In this document: piece by piece, positions 4,866-10,607 of the stretch
Numbering within the stretch: position 1 is the first letter of the stretch
How the letters are laid out: each line of letters begins with the position of its first letter
The notes under the pieces: model-generated
The model's database searches: none
The model's input: only the letters and a program-made list of their open reading frames with translations
Told to the model about the DNA's origin: nothing
Assembly (NCBI GenBank): GCA_003453835.1
Contig: DMMN01000091.1
Location: 6,829 to 17,435 of the forward strand
From: Bacteroidota bacterium
GTDB lineage: Bacteria > Bacteroidota > Ignavibacteria > UBA10030
Length of the DNA: 10,607 bases
Direction: 5' to 3'
Made by a program: the position numbers and the translations under genes

Positions 4866-7171
4866 AGTGGATATCTCCTCCGGAACACTGGAAACCTCCC
4901 ATGGACCATCGCTTCGAGTCCGATCAGCGCATCGGGATGTTCGAACGCCTGCGCCAGATAGTGTTCAAGCTCGAATTCAGCCAGCACGTCATTGTCCACC
5001 CCTTTGAGAAATCCGTCAAAGCCGCGGGAGATGAGATCATTCGCAAGCCAGACAGCGTTCGGCGAATTATTGACGACGCGTCGGGCGATCCTCTCGGCAA
5101 CTGTCTTCATCTGACCCGTGTAGTAGATCGGGAGGTGACCGCGAGCCTGTGCATACAACGTCGGCAACAGATCGGCCTGAGCAAACAACTCATGGGCGAT
5201 CTGCAGCTCGCGCCGTTCATCGAGAGACACATCTGTGTGCAGTGTCGGCAATTGCAGCGCATCGAATCGGTCTCGCGGAATGAGGATTCCGTTATTGTCG
5301 AGAATCGCTTGAGCGAGACGATCGGCAGCATCGTCGCGGCGATGCTGTGGCACGATCACGTCTGCGCACCCGAGGTGATAGATCATTTGCGGTGAGGATG
5401 TCGGGATCCCGCCGGCAAGAATAAAATACCGAGCAGCGGCGAGACTGGACTCTGCATCTCCTGACTTTCGGTAGACGAGCTGCGGAAGGGTCAACGTACC
5501 TCGCAGGCCGGGGTAGATTCCAAGTCGGGTCTCAGGAAGCGAGAAGGAAGTGCGGTTGGTGATGATGACGGCGGAATTGGGATCGAGTGCAAATGCGCAG
5601 GCAACTTCCACCCCGCCGCCGAATGCCTGACCGTCGACAATCGCTACCTTGGCTTTCGACGTTCCGGTCATGTAGTGAAAGATGACGTCTTGCCATTCCC
5701 TCGTATCACGCACGATGGAACTGAAGTCCCTCGCCTTGATCCGTTCGATGAATGTCGGCACGTGAGCCCCTGCAATGAACGTCTTGATTGGCGCCGTATC
5801 GAAGATGATGACCTTACATTCCTTGTCTTCGTTCGCCTCGCCAAACTCCCGCTTGAGCTCCTCAAATACGGTGTTGTCCATCGCATTTGCGGCCCTGGGA
5901 TTGGAGAGCGTAATGCGTCGAACCGCCCCGCTTCGTTCCTTCTCGGTGTAGACGGCGGAGAGATGGAAATTCCAGGGTGACGCTTTTTTGATCCGTTCTT
6001 TGAGGAGAGCACAGATCGGGAAATCTTGCTTGAACGTTCCGGCAATTTCTGCGCGGCTGTTCACGACCCCTCTGACTCTCTTCATTCCCATTTCATTCAT
6101 GACGGTGAATGGACCGTTGCGCCAGAGGAAGGCGTTCTGCGTGAGGACTTCAAGATCTTCAATGGTGATGAGACCGGCGTCAACGCACTCCGTTGCCGTG
6201 AGGAAGCCGATGGCGAGAAATCGATCTGCGAGCTGTTGGACGAGTTCGGGATGTTCGAAGGGGTGCGACCGGTGCTCATTGCTTAGCCAGCGAACGGAGG
6301 ATTTGTCGGGTGCATTATCGTGCCGGGCAATGAGATCAATGTAGTTCTGCCGGGGTGCGAAGAAATTTCCGTACACGGTGTAGAGTGCATCGTTTGGGTC
6401 GGACGAATCCGAGAACGAACGCATGGAAAACAATCCGACCGGGAGCCCGGTGACATCCATGAGTTCGAGGAATCCGATCGGGATACTATACGCCTGTTTT
6501 CCTGCCGCTTCGATCGTAGGTATGTCGAAACCCTCTTCCACCATTCGTGTTGCCTCAAGGAGCAGGGCAACGAACATGATATCGGCAACCCCTCCTTTTC
6601 GGCTGCCGCGGATGCGGGTAGGAATCTTTCCGCCGAGTTTAAGATAGGTTCGGGCAATCTCGATACTTTCGTCCGATGCCGGATCGGCACCTGCATACTC
6701 TGCCGCACGGTTCTTGTGAGGGAGATAGAAGTAGTGCATCCAGACAACTTTGTCCAGTCGCCTGGTAACACTGGCAAGAATGTTTACATCAAGGGAAGAA
6801 GAATTTGAGGCGAGGACGACATGCGGGGCAGCCAATTGATCGAGGCATCGAATAATCTCTTTCTTGATATCGATTCGCTCGGTTGCAGCTTCGATGACAA
6901 GCTTAAGATTCCTTCCCGAACAGGCTTCATCGTAACTCGTTGTGCCAATGATCCTGCTGCGGATTGCGCGGATCTCTTCGGGCGGGAAGATTCGTCCTTT
7001 GGCTGCATTCAGTTCCTGTTCAATGACAAGAAACCCGCGGGTGAGGATCTCGTCAGACACATCAAGCAAGCCTACGGAGAAACCGTTCTGGGCATAGTTC
7101 TGAGCAAGGCTCGAACCCATTGTGCCGGCGCCGACGATCAGAAGCTCTATATTGTCCCAAGAAGCGTTCAT
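4862..7171 (-). CDS. Bifunctional 3-hydroxyacyl-CoA dehydrogenase / enoyl-CoA hydratase
   Basis: This 769-residue fusion has the dehydrogenase first and the hydratase second, the FadN-like order, opposite to FadB. The NAD-binding domain begins with GAGTMG (14-19), has ASNSSSL (121-127), and has the catalytic His146 in WMHYFYLPH. Two dehydrogenase C-terminal domains follow, with IPIGFLELMDVTGL (230-243) and a repeat near 310-365. The crotonase domain starts near 415 and has the oxyanion segment TFIAGAH (464-470), GQAFGGGVEVA (514-524) with Glu522, and LPETRLG with Glu547, so both hydratase glutamates are present. The last 150 residues or so are a helical tail. The usual PGFIxNR motif of the dehydrogenase is replaced by KGGVADIM (192-199), losing the conserved Asn. 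In this cluster the expected job is oxidation of 3-hydroxypimelyl-CoA, with the hydratase serving pimelenoyl- or crotonyl-type substrates. It lies 39 bases after the thiolase. Confidence 0.9.
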   Translation of the reverse strand: MNASWDNIELLIVGAGTMGSSLAQNYAQNGFSVGLLDVSDEILTRGFLVIEQELNAAKGRIFPPEEIRAIRSRIIGTTSYDEACSGRNLKLVIEAATERIDIKKEIIRCLDQLAAPHVVLASNSSSLDVNILASVTRRLDKVVWMHYFYLPHKNRAAEYAGADPASDESIEIARTYLKLGGKIPTRIRGSRKGGVADIMFVALLLEATRMVEEGFDIPTIEAAGKQAYSIPIGFLELMDVTGLPVGLFSMRSFSDSSDPNDALYTVYGNFFAPRQNYIDLIARHDNAPDKSSVRWLSNEHRSHPFEHPELVQQLADRFLAIGFLTATECVDAGLITIEDLEVLTQNAFLWRNGPFTVMNEMGMKRVRGVVNSRAEIAGTFKQDFPICALLKERIKKASPWNFHLSAVYTEKERSGAVRRITLSNPRAANAMDNTVFEELKREFGEANEDKECKVIIFDTAPIKTFIAGAHVPTFIERIKARDFSSIVRDTREWQDVIFHYMTGTSKAKVAIVDGQAFGGGVEVACAFALDPNSAVIITNRTSFSLPETRLGIYPGLRGTLTLPQLVYRKSGDAESSLAAARYFILAGGIPTSSPQMIYHLGCADVIVPQHRRDDAADRLAQAILDNNGILIPRDRFDALQLPTLHTDVSLDERRELQIAHELFAQADLLPTLYAQARGHLPIYYTGQMKTVAERIARRVVNNSPNAVWLANDLISRGFDGFLKGVDNDVLAEFELEHYLAQAFEHPDALIGLEAMVHGRFPVFRRRYPL

Positions 7172-7210
7172 CTTAGGAATTCAAAGCTCAGATCTAGAAG
7201 TGGAGACCGA

Positions 7211-8461
7211 TCAGTAACCTTCGACGATCAACGCACCCCCCTGGCCACCACCGATGCACGCAGCTGCCAGTCCTAATCCACCGAGCCTCAGAAGCGAAAT
7301 GGTAAGCCGTGCACCGGTCGCCCCCAGGGGATGACCGAGCGCAATTGCCCCCCCGTTGATATTGACCTTTGACCGATCAAGATTCAACTCTCGTTCGACA
7401 GCGAGATACTGACCGGCGAAGGCTTCGTTGATCTCGATGTGTTTCATGTCTTTCCATGCGAGACCAGCCCGTTCCAACGCGATTGCAGAGGCAGGCACCG
7501 GACCGATTCCCATGTAATGAGGATCCACGCCAGCAGTGCCCCAAGACAACAGCTCCCCTATCGGTTCCGCTCCAAGTTCTTTTGCCTTTCCGTAGGTTGT
7601 CATCACGAGGGCCGCTGCGCCATCAACGATGCCTGATGAATTTCCGGCGGTGTGGATGCCATCCGGTTTCACGGACCGAAGACGGGATAATCCTTCCACC
7701 GTTGTGTCAGATCGTGGATTCTCATCCTCGCCGAAGATTCTCTCCGCTCTCCTCTCTGTGAGTGTGAGCGGAGTGATCTCGCGGGCAAGGCGGCCGTTTA
7801 CCTTGGCATCGCTTGCTTTCAATTGAGATTCGTATGCACACTCATCGGCATCCTTGCGCGTGATGCCGTACAGCCGTGCAAGGTTCTCCGCCGTTTCCAT
7901 CATGTCTGCGTTGATGAATGTATCGTTCAGACCATCTTTGAAAAGAAAGCGCGCCTCCGGACCGGACATGTATGGGAAGCCGAATGCAGCGCCGTAGACA
8001 ACCATTGGAGATTGTGATGTACTTTCATATCCCCCTGCAAGGACAACTTCTGCTTCACCGGCGAGAAGTTCCTTCGCGCCGGTCACGATCGCCTCGCCTC
8101 CGGACCAACAGATGCGGTTTACCGTGAGAGCCGTCGAAAAGTGAGAGAGACCGGCTTTCAATCCCACGTGACGCGCACCGTAGTGGGCATCGATGCTTGT
8201 GTGCATCCCATTTCCAAAAATCGCCGCGTCGATAACGTTCACCCCGTCAGTAAGTCCCGCCTGTTCGATGGCTGCGCGCGCAGCCTTTGCTCCAAGATCA
8301 ATCGGAGAAAACCGGCTCAAGCTTCCACCGACACGACCGAACGGTGTCCGCGTTCCGGAAAGAAAAACGATCCTCTTCGTCCGGTCGCGCAAGACTGCCG
8401 GCCCTGTTGGATGGATCTTTTCCGGCACGCGAAAGATTCCGCCCTTAGCCGAGTCCTTCAT
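7211..8461 (-). CDS. Acetyl-CoA acyltransferase (beta-ketothiolase)
   Basis: This 416-residue thiolase would cleave 3-oxopimelyl-CoA with CoA to glutaryl-CoA and acetyl-CoA, ending the ring-derived part of the pathway. Catalytic elements are present: nucleophile Cys118 in NRICWSGGEAI, NEAF (345-348), His377 in GGAIALGHPLGATGAR, and the second Cys402 in CIGGGQGG. The residue after the nucleophile is Trp, where thiolases normally have a small residue (CGSG or CASG). The family core, KRIVFLSGTRTPFG, begins only near residue 29, so the N-terminus is about 25 residues longer than usual. The annotated ATG overlaps marR by 17 bases (8445-8461) with only a weak upstream GGAAA. A GTG at codon 12 or a TTG at codon 24 could be the true start. 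The substrate is inferred from context. Confidence 0.93.
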   Translation of the reverse strand: MKDSAKGGIFRVPEKIHPTGPAVLRDRTKRIVFLSGTRTPFGRVGGSLSRFSPIDLGAKAARAAIEQAGLTDGVNVIDAAIFGNGMHTSIDAHYGARHVGLKAGLSHFSTALTVNRICWSGGEAIVTGAKELLAGEAEVVLAGGYESTSQSPMVVYGAAFGFPYMSGPEARFLFKDGLNDTFINADMMETAENLARLYGITRKDADECAYESQLKASDAKVNGRLAREITPLTLTERRAERIFGEDENPRSDTTVEGLSRLRSVKPDGIHTAGNSSGIVDGAAALVMTTYGKAKELGAEPIGELLSWGTAGVDPHYMGIGPVPASAIALERAGLAWKDMKHIEINEAFAGQYLAVERELNLDRSKVNINGGAIALGHPLGATGARLTISLLRLGGLGLAAACIGGGQGGALIVEGY

Positions 8462-8879
8462 TCATCTGTTTCCAGATTCGATTGAGTTGTTCGAGCAGTT
8501 GATTCATTTGTGACTCGCTGAATCCTTCTCCGGCTTCCGCGTCGGTTTCTTCAGCGAGCGTCCCAACCTGCCTGCGCAAATCTTTTCCCTTCTTGGTGAG
8601 GTAAACGTTGACAACGCGCCGATCATCTCCATTTCGCCGCCGTTCCAGCAGCCCATCCCGTTCCATGCGATCGGCAATACCGGTAATGGTGGGGTTGTCA
8701 AGAAAAAGAAGTTCGCCGAGCTGTGTGAGAGGTATTCCGTCTTCCTCCCACAAGCGGACGAGCACAATGTACTGTGTTGCTGTGAGTCCGTGTTCAACCA
8801 GTTTGGCGTCGAGCGCCCGCTTCAGACTTCGGGCCGTCCGCGTTGTCAAGAACCCCAGGCTCTTGTCCAAGGTCCACAT
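8445..8879 (-). CDS. MarR-family transcriptional regulator
   Basis: This 144-residue winged-helix protein has N-terminal dimerisation helices, a helix-turn-helix around residues 50-75 (PLTQLGELLFLDNPTITGIA), and the wing RRRNGDDRRVVNVYLTKKG (81-99), which contains the family DxR and LT landmarks. It is first in the operon and its end overlaps the thiolase start, so it likely controls its own transcription unit. MarR-family regulators of aromatic degradation include BadR (anaerobic benzoate) and CouR (which binds p-coumaroyl-CoA); by analogy the ligand here may be a CoA ester of this pathway. It could act as repressor or activator. The ribosome binding site AGGAAG lies about 9 bases before the ATG. 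A cluster of repeated half-sites, the best operator candidate, lies 31-72 bases upstream. Confidence 0.93.
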   Translation of the reverse strand: MWTLDKSLGFLTTRTARSLKRALDAKLVEHGLTATQYIVLVRLWEEDGIPLTQLGELLFLDNPTITGIADRMERDGLLERRRNGDDRRVVNVYLTKKGKDLRRQVGTLAEETDAEAGEGFSESQMNQLLEQLNRIWKQMNEGLG

Positions 8880-8909
8880 CCTTAGTTCTTCCTTACTGTT
8901 CTGGAATTG

Positions 8910-8951
8910 TTGGCATACATATCATTAGCATGCAATTATTTCGTATGCTAA
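8910..8951. promoter_or_regulatory. Candidate MarR operator: three TTRGCATRC half-sites
   Basis: The sequence upstream of marR holds TTGGCATAC (8910-8918), TTAGCATGC (8925-8933) and, in the opposite orientation, GTATGCTAA (8943-8951). The inner pair forms a perfect 7-base inverted repeat, TTAGCAT and ATGCTAA, with centres 20 bases apart, about two helical turns, as expected for a dimeric winged-helix regulator. A weaker GTATGC follows at 8956-8961. The promoter of the operon must lie in or near this AT-richer stretch, but I could not fix unambiguous -35 and -10 boxes. Binding by the adjacent MarR protein is inferred. Confidence 0.55.
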
Positions 8952-8983
8952 CCAAGTATGCAGAAAAAATGGGTTGATGTCAA

Positions 8984-8999
8984 GCCCCGGCCCACGATG
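8984..8999. repeat. Left target-site duplication of the insertion sequence
   Basis: GCCCCGGCCCACGATG directly precedes the TGT end of the insertion sequence and is repeated exactly at 10502-10517, right after its ACA end. Sixteen identical bases flanking both ends indicate a target duplication made on insertion. The copies are still identical, which suggests a fairly recent event. Confidence 0.85.
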
Positions 9000-9050
9000 T
9001 GTAATAGGGCAATGAGAATGTCAGGTCTTGCGGGCGATAGAAATGTCAGG
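9000..9050. repeat. Left end of insertion sequence with two subterminal motifs
   Basis: The outer motif AATGAGAATGTCAG (9011-9024) is a degenerate copy of the inner ATAGAAATGTCAGG (9037-9050). The inner copy is identical to the inner copy of the right end, which argues for sequence-specific recognition by the transposase. The spacing of inner and outer copies differs by only one base between the two ends. Confidence 0.8.
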
Positions 9051-9093
9051 TTATGGTATCTTTGGAGCCCTCACCATCGAAAGGAATCCAAAG

Positions 9094-10371
9094 ATGCCGG
9101 AGACACTGACCATGAAGAGAAAAGAAGCCGAACGATTGAAAGTGATTAGTCGCATAGAGCATCATGAGTTGACGGTTGCCGAAGCAGCCGAGAGTCTACA
9201 GGTGAGCGAACGCCAACTGTATCGCATCCTGAAACAGTATCGCACAGTTGGTGAGCAAGGGGTCATCCATCGGTTACGAGGATGTCCTTCGAATGCAGGG
9301 TACGCATCCGAGATTCGCACAACAGTAATACGTTTGTACCGTGAACAATATTCTGACTACGGCCCAACGTTATTCGCCGAGAAGTTAGAACTCTATCACA
9401 CTGTCACGGTCTCTCGACGCACGCTCACACGCTGGTTGTGTCAAGCAAGCCTGTGGGCGGGAACTCGTAAGAAACGCCCGCACCGCAAAAAGCGAGAACG
9501 CCGTTGCTCTATCGGTTCCTTGGTTCAGTTCGATGGCAGCGAGCATGATTGGTTCGAAGGACGAGGTCCCAAGTGTTGCTTACTGGTTGCTATCGATGAT
9601 GCCACCGGACGCCTGATGCTGCGCTTTGCGGCAGCCGAAGATACCGGCAGCGTCCTTTGTTTCTGGCGCCACTATATTGATCGCTATGGTATTCCTGCAG
9701 AGATTTACACCGATTTTGGTTCGGTCTATCACGATAACAACAATCCCCAGCATTTAACACAATTTGGGAGGGCACTCCAAAGACTTGGTATCAAACCTCT
9801 CTTCGCTCACTCACCCCAAGCCAAGGGGCGTGTCGAGCGTTCCAACCGCACCCATCAAGATCGTCTCATCAAGGCTCTGCGAGAACACAACATCTCTTCC
9901 ATCGAAGAAGCAAATCGATTCTTGGAGACTTTCTATACCGATCAACACAACCTACGCTTTGCCCTCCAAGAAACTCTCACTGACATCCATCGCTCAGCCG
10001 TAGGTCTCGACCTTAAGAACATTTTCTGTTTCGAGGAAACGCGTTGCGTCTACAACGACTGGACTATCACCTTCGAGGCGCAGTTCATTCAACTCCTTCG
10101 TTCAGACGCTCCTCTACCTCCTCCTCGTTCTAAAGTCATCGTCCGTCGATGGCTCGACTCCTCTCTTCACATCTTTTGGAAGGAACAGGAACTCTCGTAC
10201 AAACTCCTGAACTCAAAACCAAAACCCAAAGCTCAGACTCTCCATCGACCTTCAGCTGATCATCCTTGGCGAAAGAGATTTCTCCACACGGGAAGAACAC
10301 TTCAACAAGTTAACAAGAGAAAAATATCCCTTGCATCAACAACAAAAAATAAACTACCTTCTCAACCCTAA
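9094..10371 (+). CDS. DDE transposase, ISNCY-type
   Basis: This 425-residue transposase catalyses movement of the surrounding element. The N-terminus has a helix-turn-helix (LTVAEAAESLQVSERQLYRI) for end recognition. The integrase-like core has Asp147 in QFDGSEHDWF, Asp207 in EIYTDFGS and Glu248 in AKGRVERSNRTHQDRL, a full DDE triad, and the C-terminal domain has the HIFWKEQELSYKLL strand typical of ISNCY relatives. I chose ATG 9094 because AAGGA stands 8 bases before it. The open frame extends upstream to a TTG at 9028, but that would start inside the terminal repeat. A second ATG at 9112 is possible. The frame is intact, so the element may be active. Its gene faces away from the catabolic operon. 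Confidence 0.92.
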   Translation: MPETLTMKRKEAERLKVISRIEHHELTVAEAAESLQVSERQLYRILKQYRTVGEQGVIHRLRGCPSNAGYASEIRTTVIRLYREQYSDYGPTLFAEKLELYHTVTVSRRTLTRWLCQASLWAGTRKKRPHRKKRERRCSIGSLVQFDGSEHDWFEGRGPKCCLLVAIDDATGRLMLRFAAAEDTGSVLCFWRHYIDRYGIPAEIYTDFGSVYHDNNNPQHLTQFGRALQRLGIKPLFAHSPQAKGRVERSNRTHQDRLIKALREHNISSIEEANRFLETFYTDQHNLRFALQETLTDIHRSAVGLDLKNIFCFEETRCVYNDWTITFEAQFIQLLRSDAPLPPPRSKVIVRRWLDSSLHIFWKEQELSYKLLNSKPKPKAQTLHRPSADHPWRKRFLHTGRTLQQVNKRKISLASTTKNKLPSQP

Positions 10372-10397
10372 ACTGCCAATGCCTCACCTGAACCCTA

Positions 10398-10442
10398 TTG
10401 CGGTAACTCACTCCGGGCTACGCCCTCCGCTCGTTACCGCAA
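10398..10442. repeat. Stem-loop after the transposase gene, inside the insertion sequence
   Basis: TTGCGGTAAC (10398-10407) and GTTACCGCAA (10433-10442) form a perfect 10-base inverted repeat. A smaller GGGC-TAC-GCCC hairpin lies within the loop (10415-10425). It begins 26 bases after the transposase stop. It may end transposase transcription or block read-through, but there is no T-run after it, so a classic intrinsic terminator is not supported. Confidence 0.6.
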
Positions 10443-10449
10443 CATTCAC

Positions 10450-10501
10450 CCTGACATTTCTATTGGCCGTTATATACTGACATTTCTACTGCCCTTCTAC
10501 A
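10450..10501. repeat. Right end of insertion sequence with two subterminal motifs
   Basis: CCTGACATTTCTAT (10450-10463) and CTGACATTTCTACT (10477-10490) are inverted copies of the motifs at the left end. The tip GCCCTTCTACA (10491-10501) pairs with TGTAATAGGGC at 9000-9010 with one mismatch. Confidence 0.8.
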
Positions 10502-10517
10502 GCCCCGGCCCACGATG
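10502..10517. repeat. Right target-site duplication of the insertion sequence
   Basis: This is an exact copy of the 16 bases at 8984-8999, and it restores the chromosomal sequence after the element. An extra A before each copy could make it 17, but that A also completes the ACA tip. Confidence 0.85.
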
Positions 10518-10540
10518 AGATTACCTCTCCCAAAGGAGTC

Positions 10541-10596
10541 AGTCTGAGCGGAGTGAGCCCGGACGTTTCTTGTCGGGGCGAACGAAGTCGAAGACT
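10541..10596. repeat. Imperfect palindrome, possible dispersed chromosomal repeat
   Basis: An outer AGTCT (10541-10545) pairs with AGACT (10592-10596). An inner GCCCGGAC (10557-10564) pairs with GTCGGGGC (10572-10579) with one mismatch around a 7-base loop. Between them lie the GA-rich stretches GAGCGGAGTGA and GAACGAAGTCGAA. This style resembles intergenic palindromic repeats seen in many bacteria, but only one copy is in the window. No coding frame is supported in the last 90 bases. Confidence 0.4.
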
Positions 10597-10607
10597 GCAC
10601 AGAGTGC

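Larger units (their letters stand above)
9000..10501 (+). mobile_element. Complete insertion sequence, ISNCY-type (IS1202-like)
   Basis: This 1502-bp element starts TGTAATAGGGC and ends GCCCTTCTACA, imperfect terminal inverted repeats. Each end carries two copies of an ATAGAAATGTCAG-like motif in the same relation to the tip: 9011-9024 and 9037-9050 on the left, 10477-10490 and 10450-10463 inverted on the right. These are probably transposase binding sites. One intact transposase gene fills most of the element and a stem-loop follows it. A 16-bp direct repeat flanks the insertion. The transposase resembles ISNCY-family enzymes, among which the IS1202 group is known for long target duplications. 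The group assignment is from memory of motifs. The element sits about 120 bases upstream of marR, points away from it, and breaks no gene visible in the window. Confidence 0.88.

Noticed and set aside
9028..9093. Upstream extension of the transposase to TTG 9028
   Set aside because: It would start inside the terminal repeat region and has no ribosome site; ATG 9094 has AAGGA at good spacing.
10372..10607. CRISPR array, tRNA or other RNA gene in the right-hand non-coding stretch
   Set aside because: No regularly spaced repeats and no cloverleaf are visible; the repeats are explained by the insertion-sequence end, its target duplication and one palindrome.

Overview
The window looks like part of an anaerobic aromatic-degradation locus: the lower (ring-cleavage and beta-oxidation) half of the benzoyl-CoA pathway, on the chromosome of a bacterium of intermediate GC content. 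The anchor is a 375-residue protein at 1863-2990 with the landmark sequences of 6-oxocyclohex-1-ene-1-carbonyl-CoA hydrolase (BamA/Oah), the ring-opening enzyme used as a marker for anaerobic aromatic degraders. The cluster is unlike the classic Thauera/Azoarcus or Rhodopseudomonas gene orders, so I infer an obligate or facultative anaerobe outside those groups. I cannot name the taxon.

Layout. Bases 1-8879 hold ten genes, all on the minus strand, read right to left. The order is a MarR-family regulator, thiolase, 3-hydroxyacyl-CoA dehydrogenase/enoyl-CoA hydratase fusion, LeuD-like small subunit, LeuA-like acyltransferase, bamA, short-chain dehydrogenase (SDR), a DUF2889-like protein, a hemerythrin, and the first 26 codons of an enoyl-CoA-hydratase-family gene cut by the window edge. 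Gaps are small and many junctions are overlaps: marR/thiolase share 17 bases, and LeuA-like/bamA, bamA/SDR and DUF2889/hemerythrin have 4-base ATGA overlaps. This is almost certainly one transcription unit. Bases 8880-8999 are the regulatory region upstream of marR and hold repeated TTRGCATRC half-sites that could be the MarR operator. Bases 9000-10501 are a complete 1502-bp insertion sequence with a DDE transposase on the plus strand, TGT...ACA ends, two transposase-site-like repeats at each end and a 16-bp target duplication. The last 90 bases hold an imperfect chromosomal palindrome.

How the genes fit together (inference). The partial hydratase would hydrate cyclohexa-1,5-diene-1-carbonyl-CoA. 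The SDR could oxidise the resulting 6-hydroxy compound. BamA opens the ring to 3-hydroxypimelyl-CoA. The fusion protein oxidises that to 3-oxopimelyl-CoA, and the thiolase cleaves it to glutaryl-CoA and acetyl-CoA. The MarR protein would sense a pathway CoA ester. No benzoyl-CoA reductase or benzoate-CoA ligase is in view.

Unexplained by the known pathway are a LeuA-like Claisen-type synthase joined to bamA by a 4-base overlap, a LeuD-like small subunit with no LeuC partner in view, and the DUF2889-hemerythrin pair. These are the best candidates for something not yet described.
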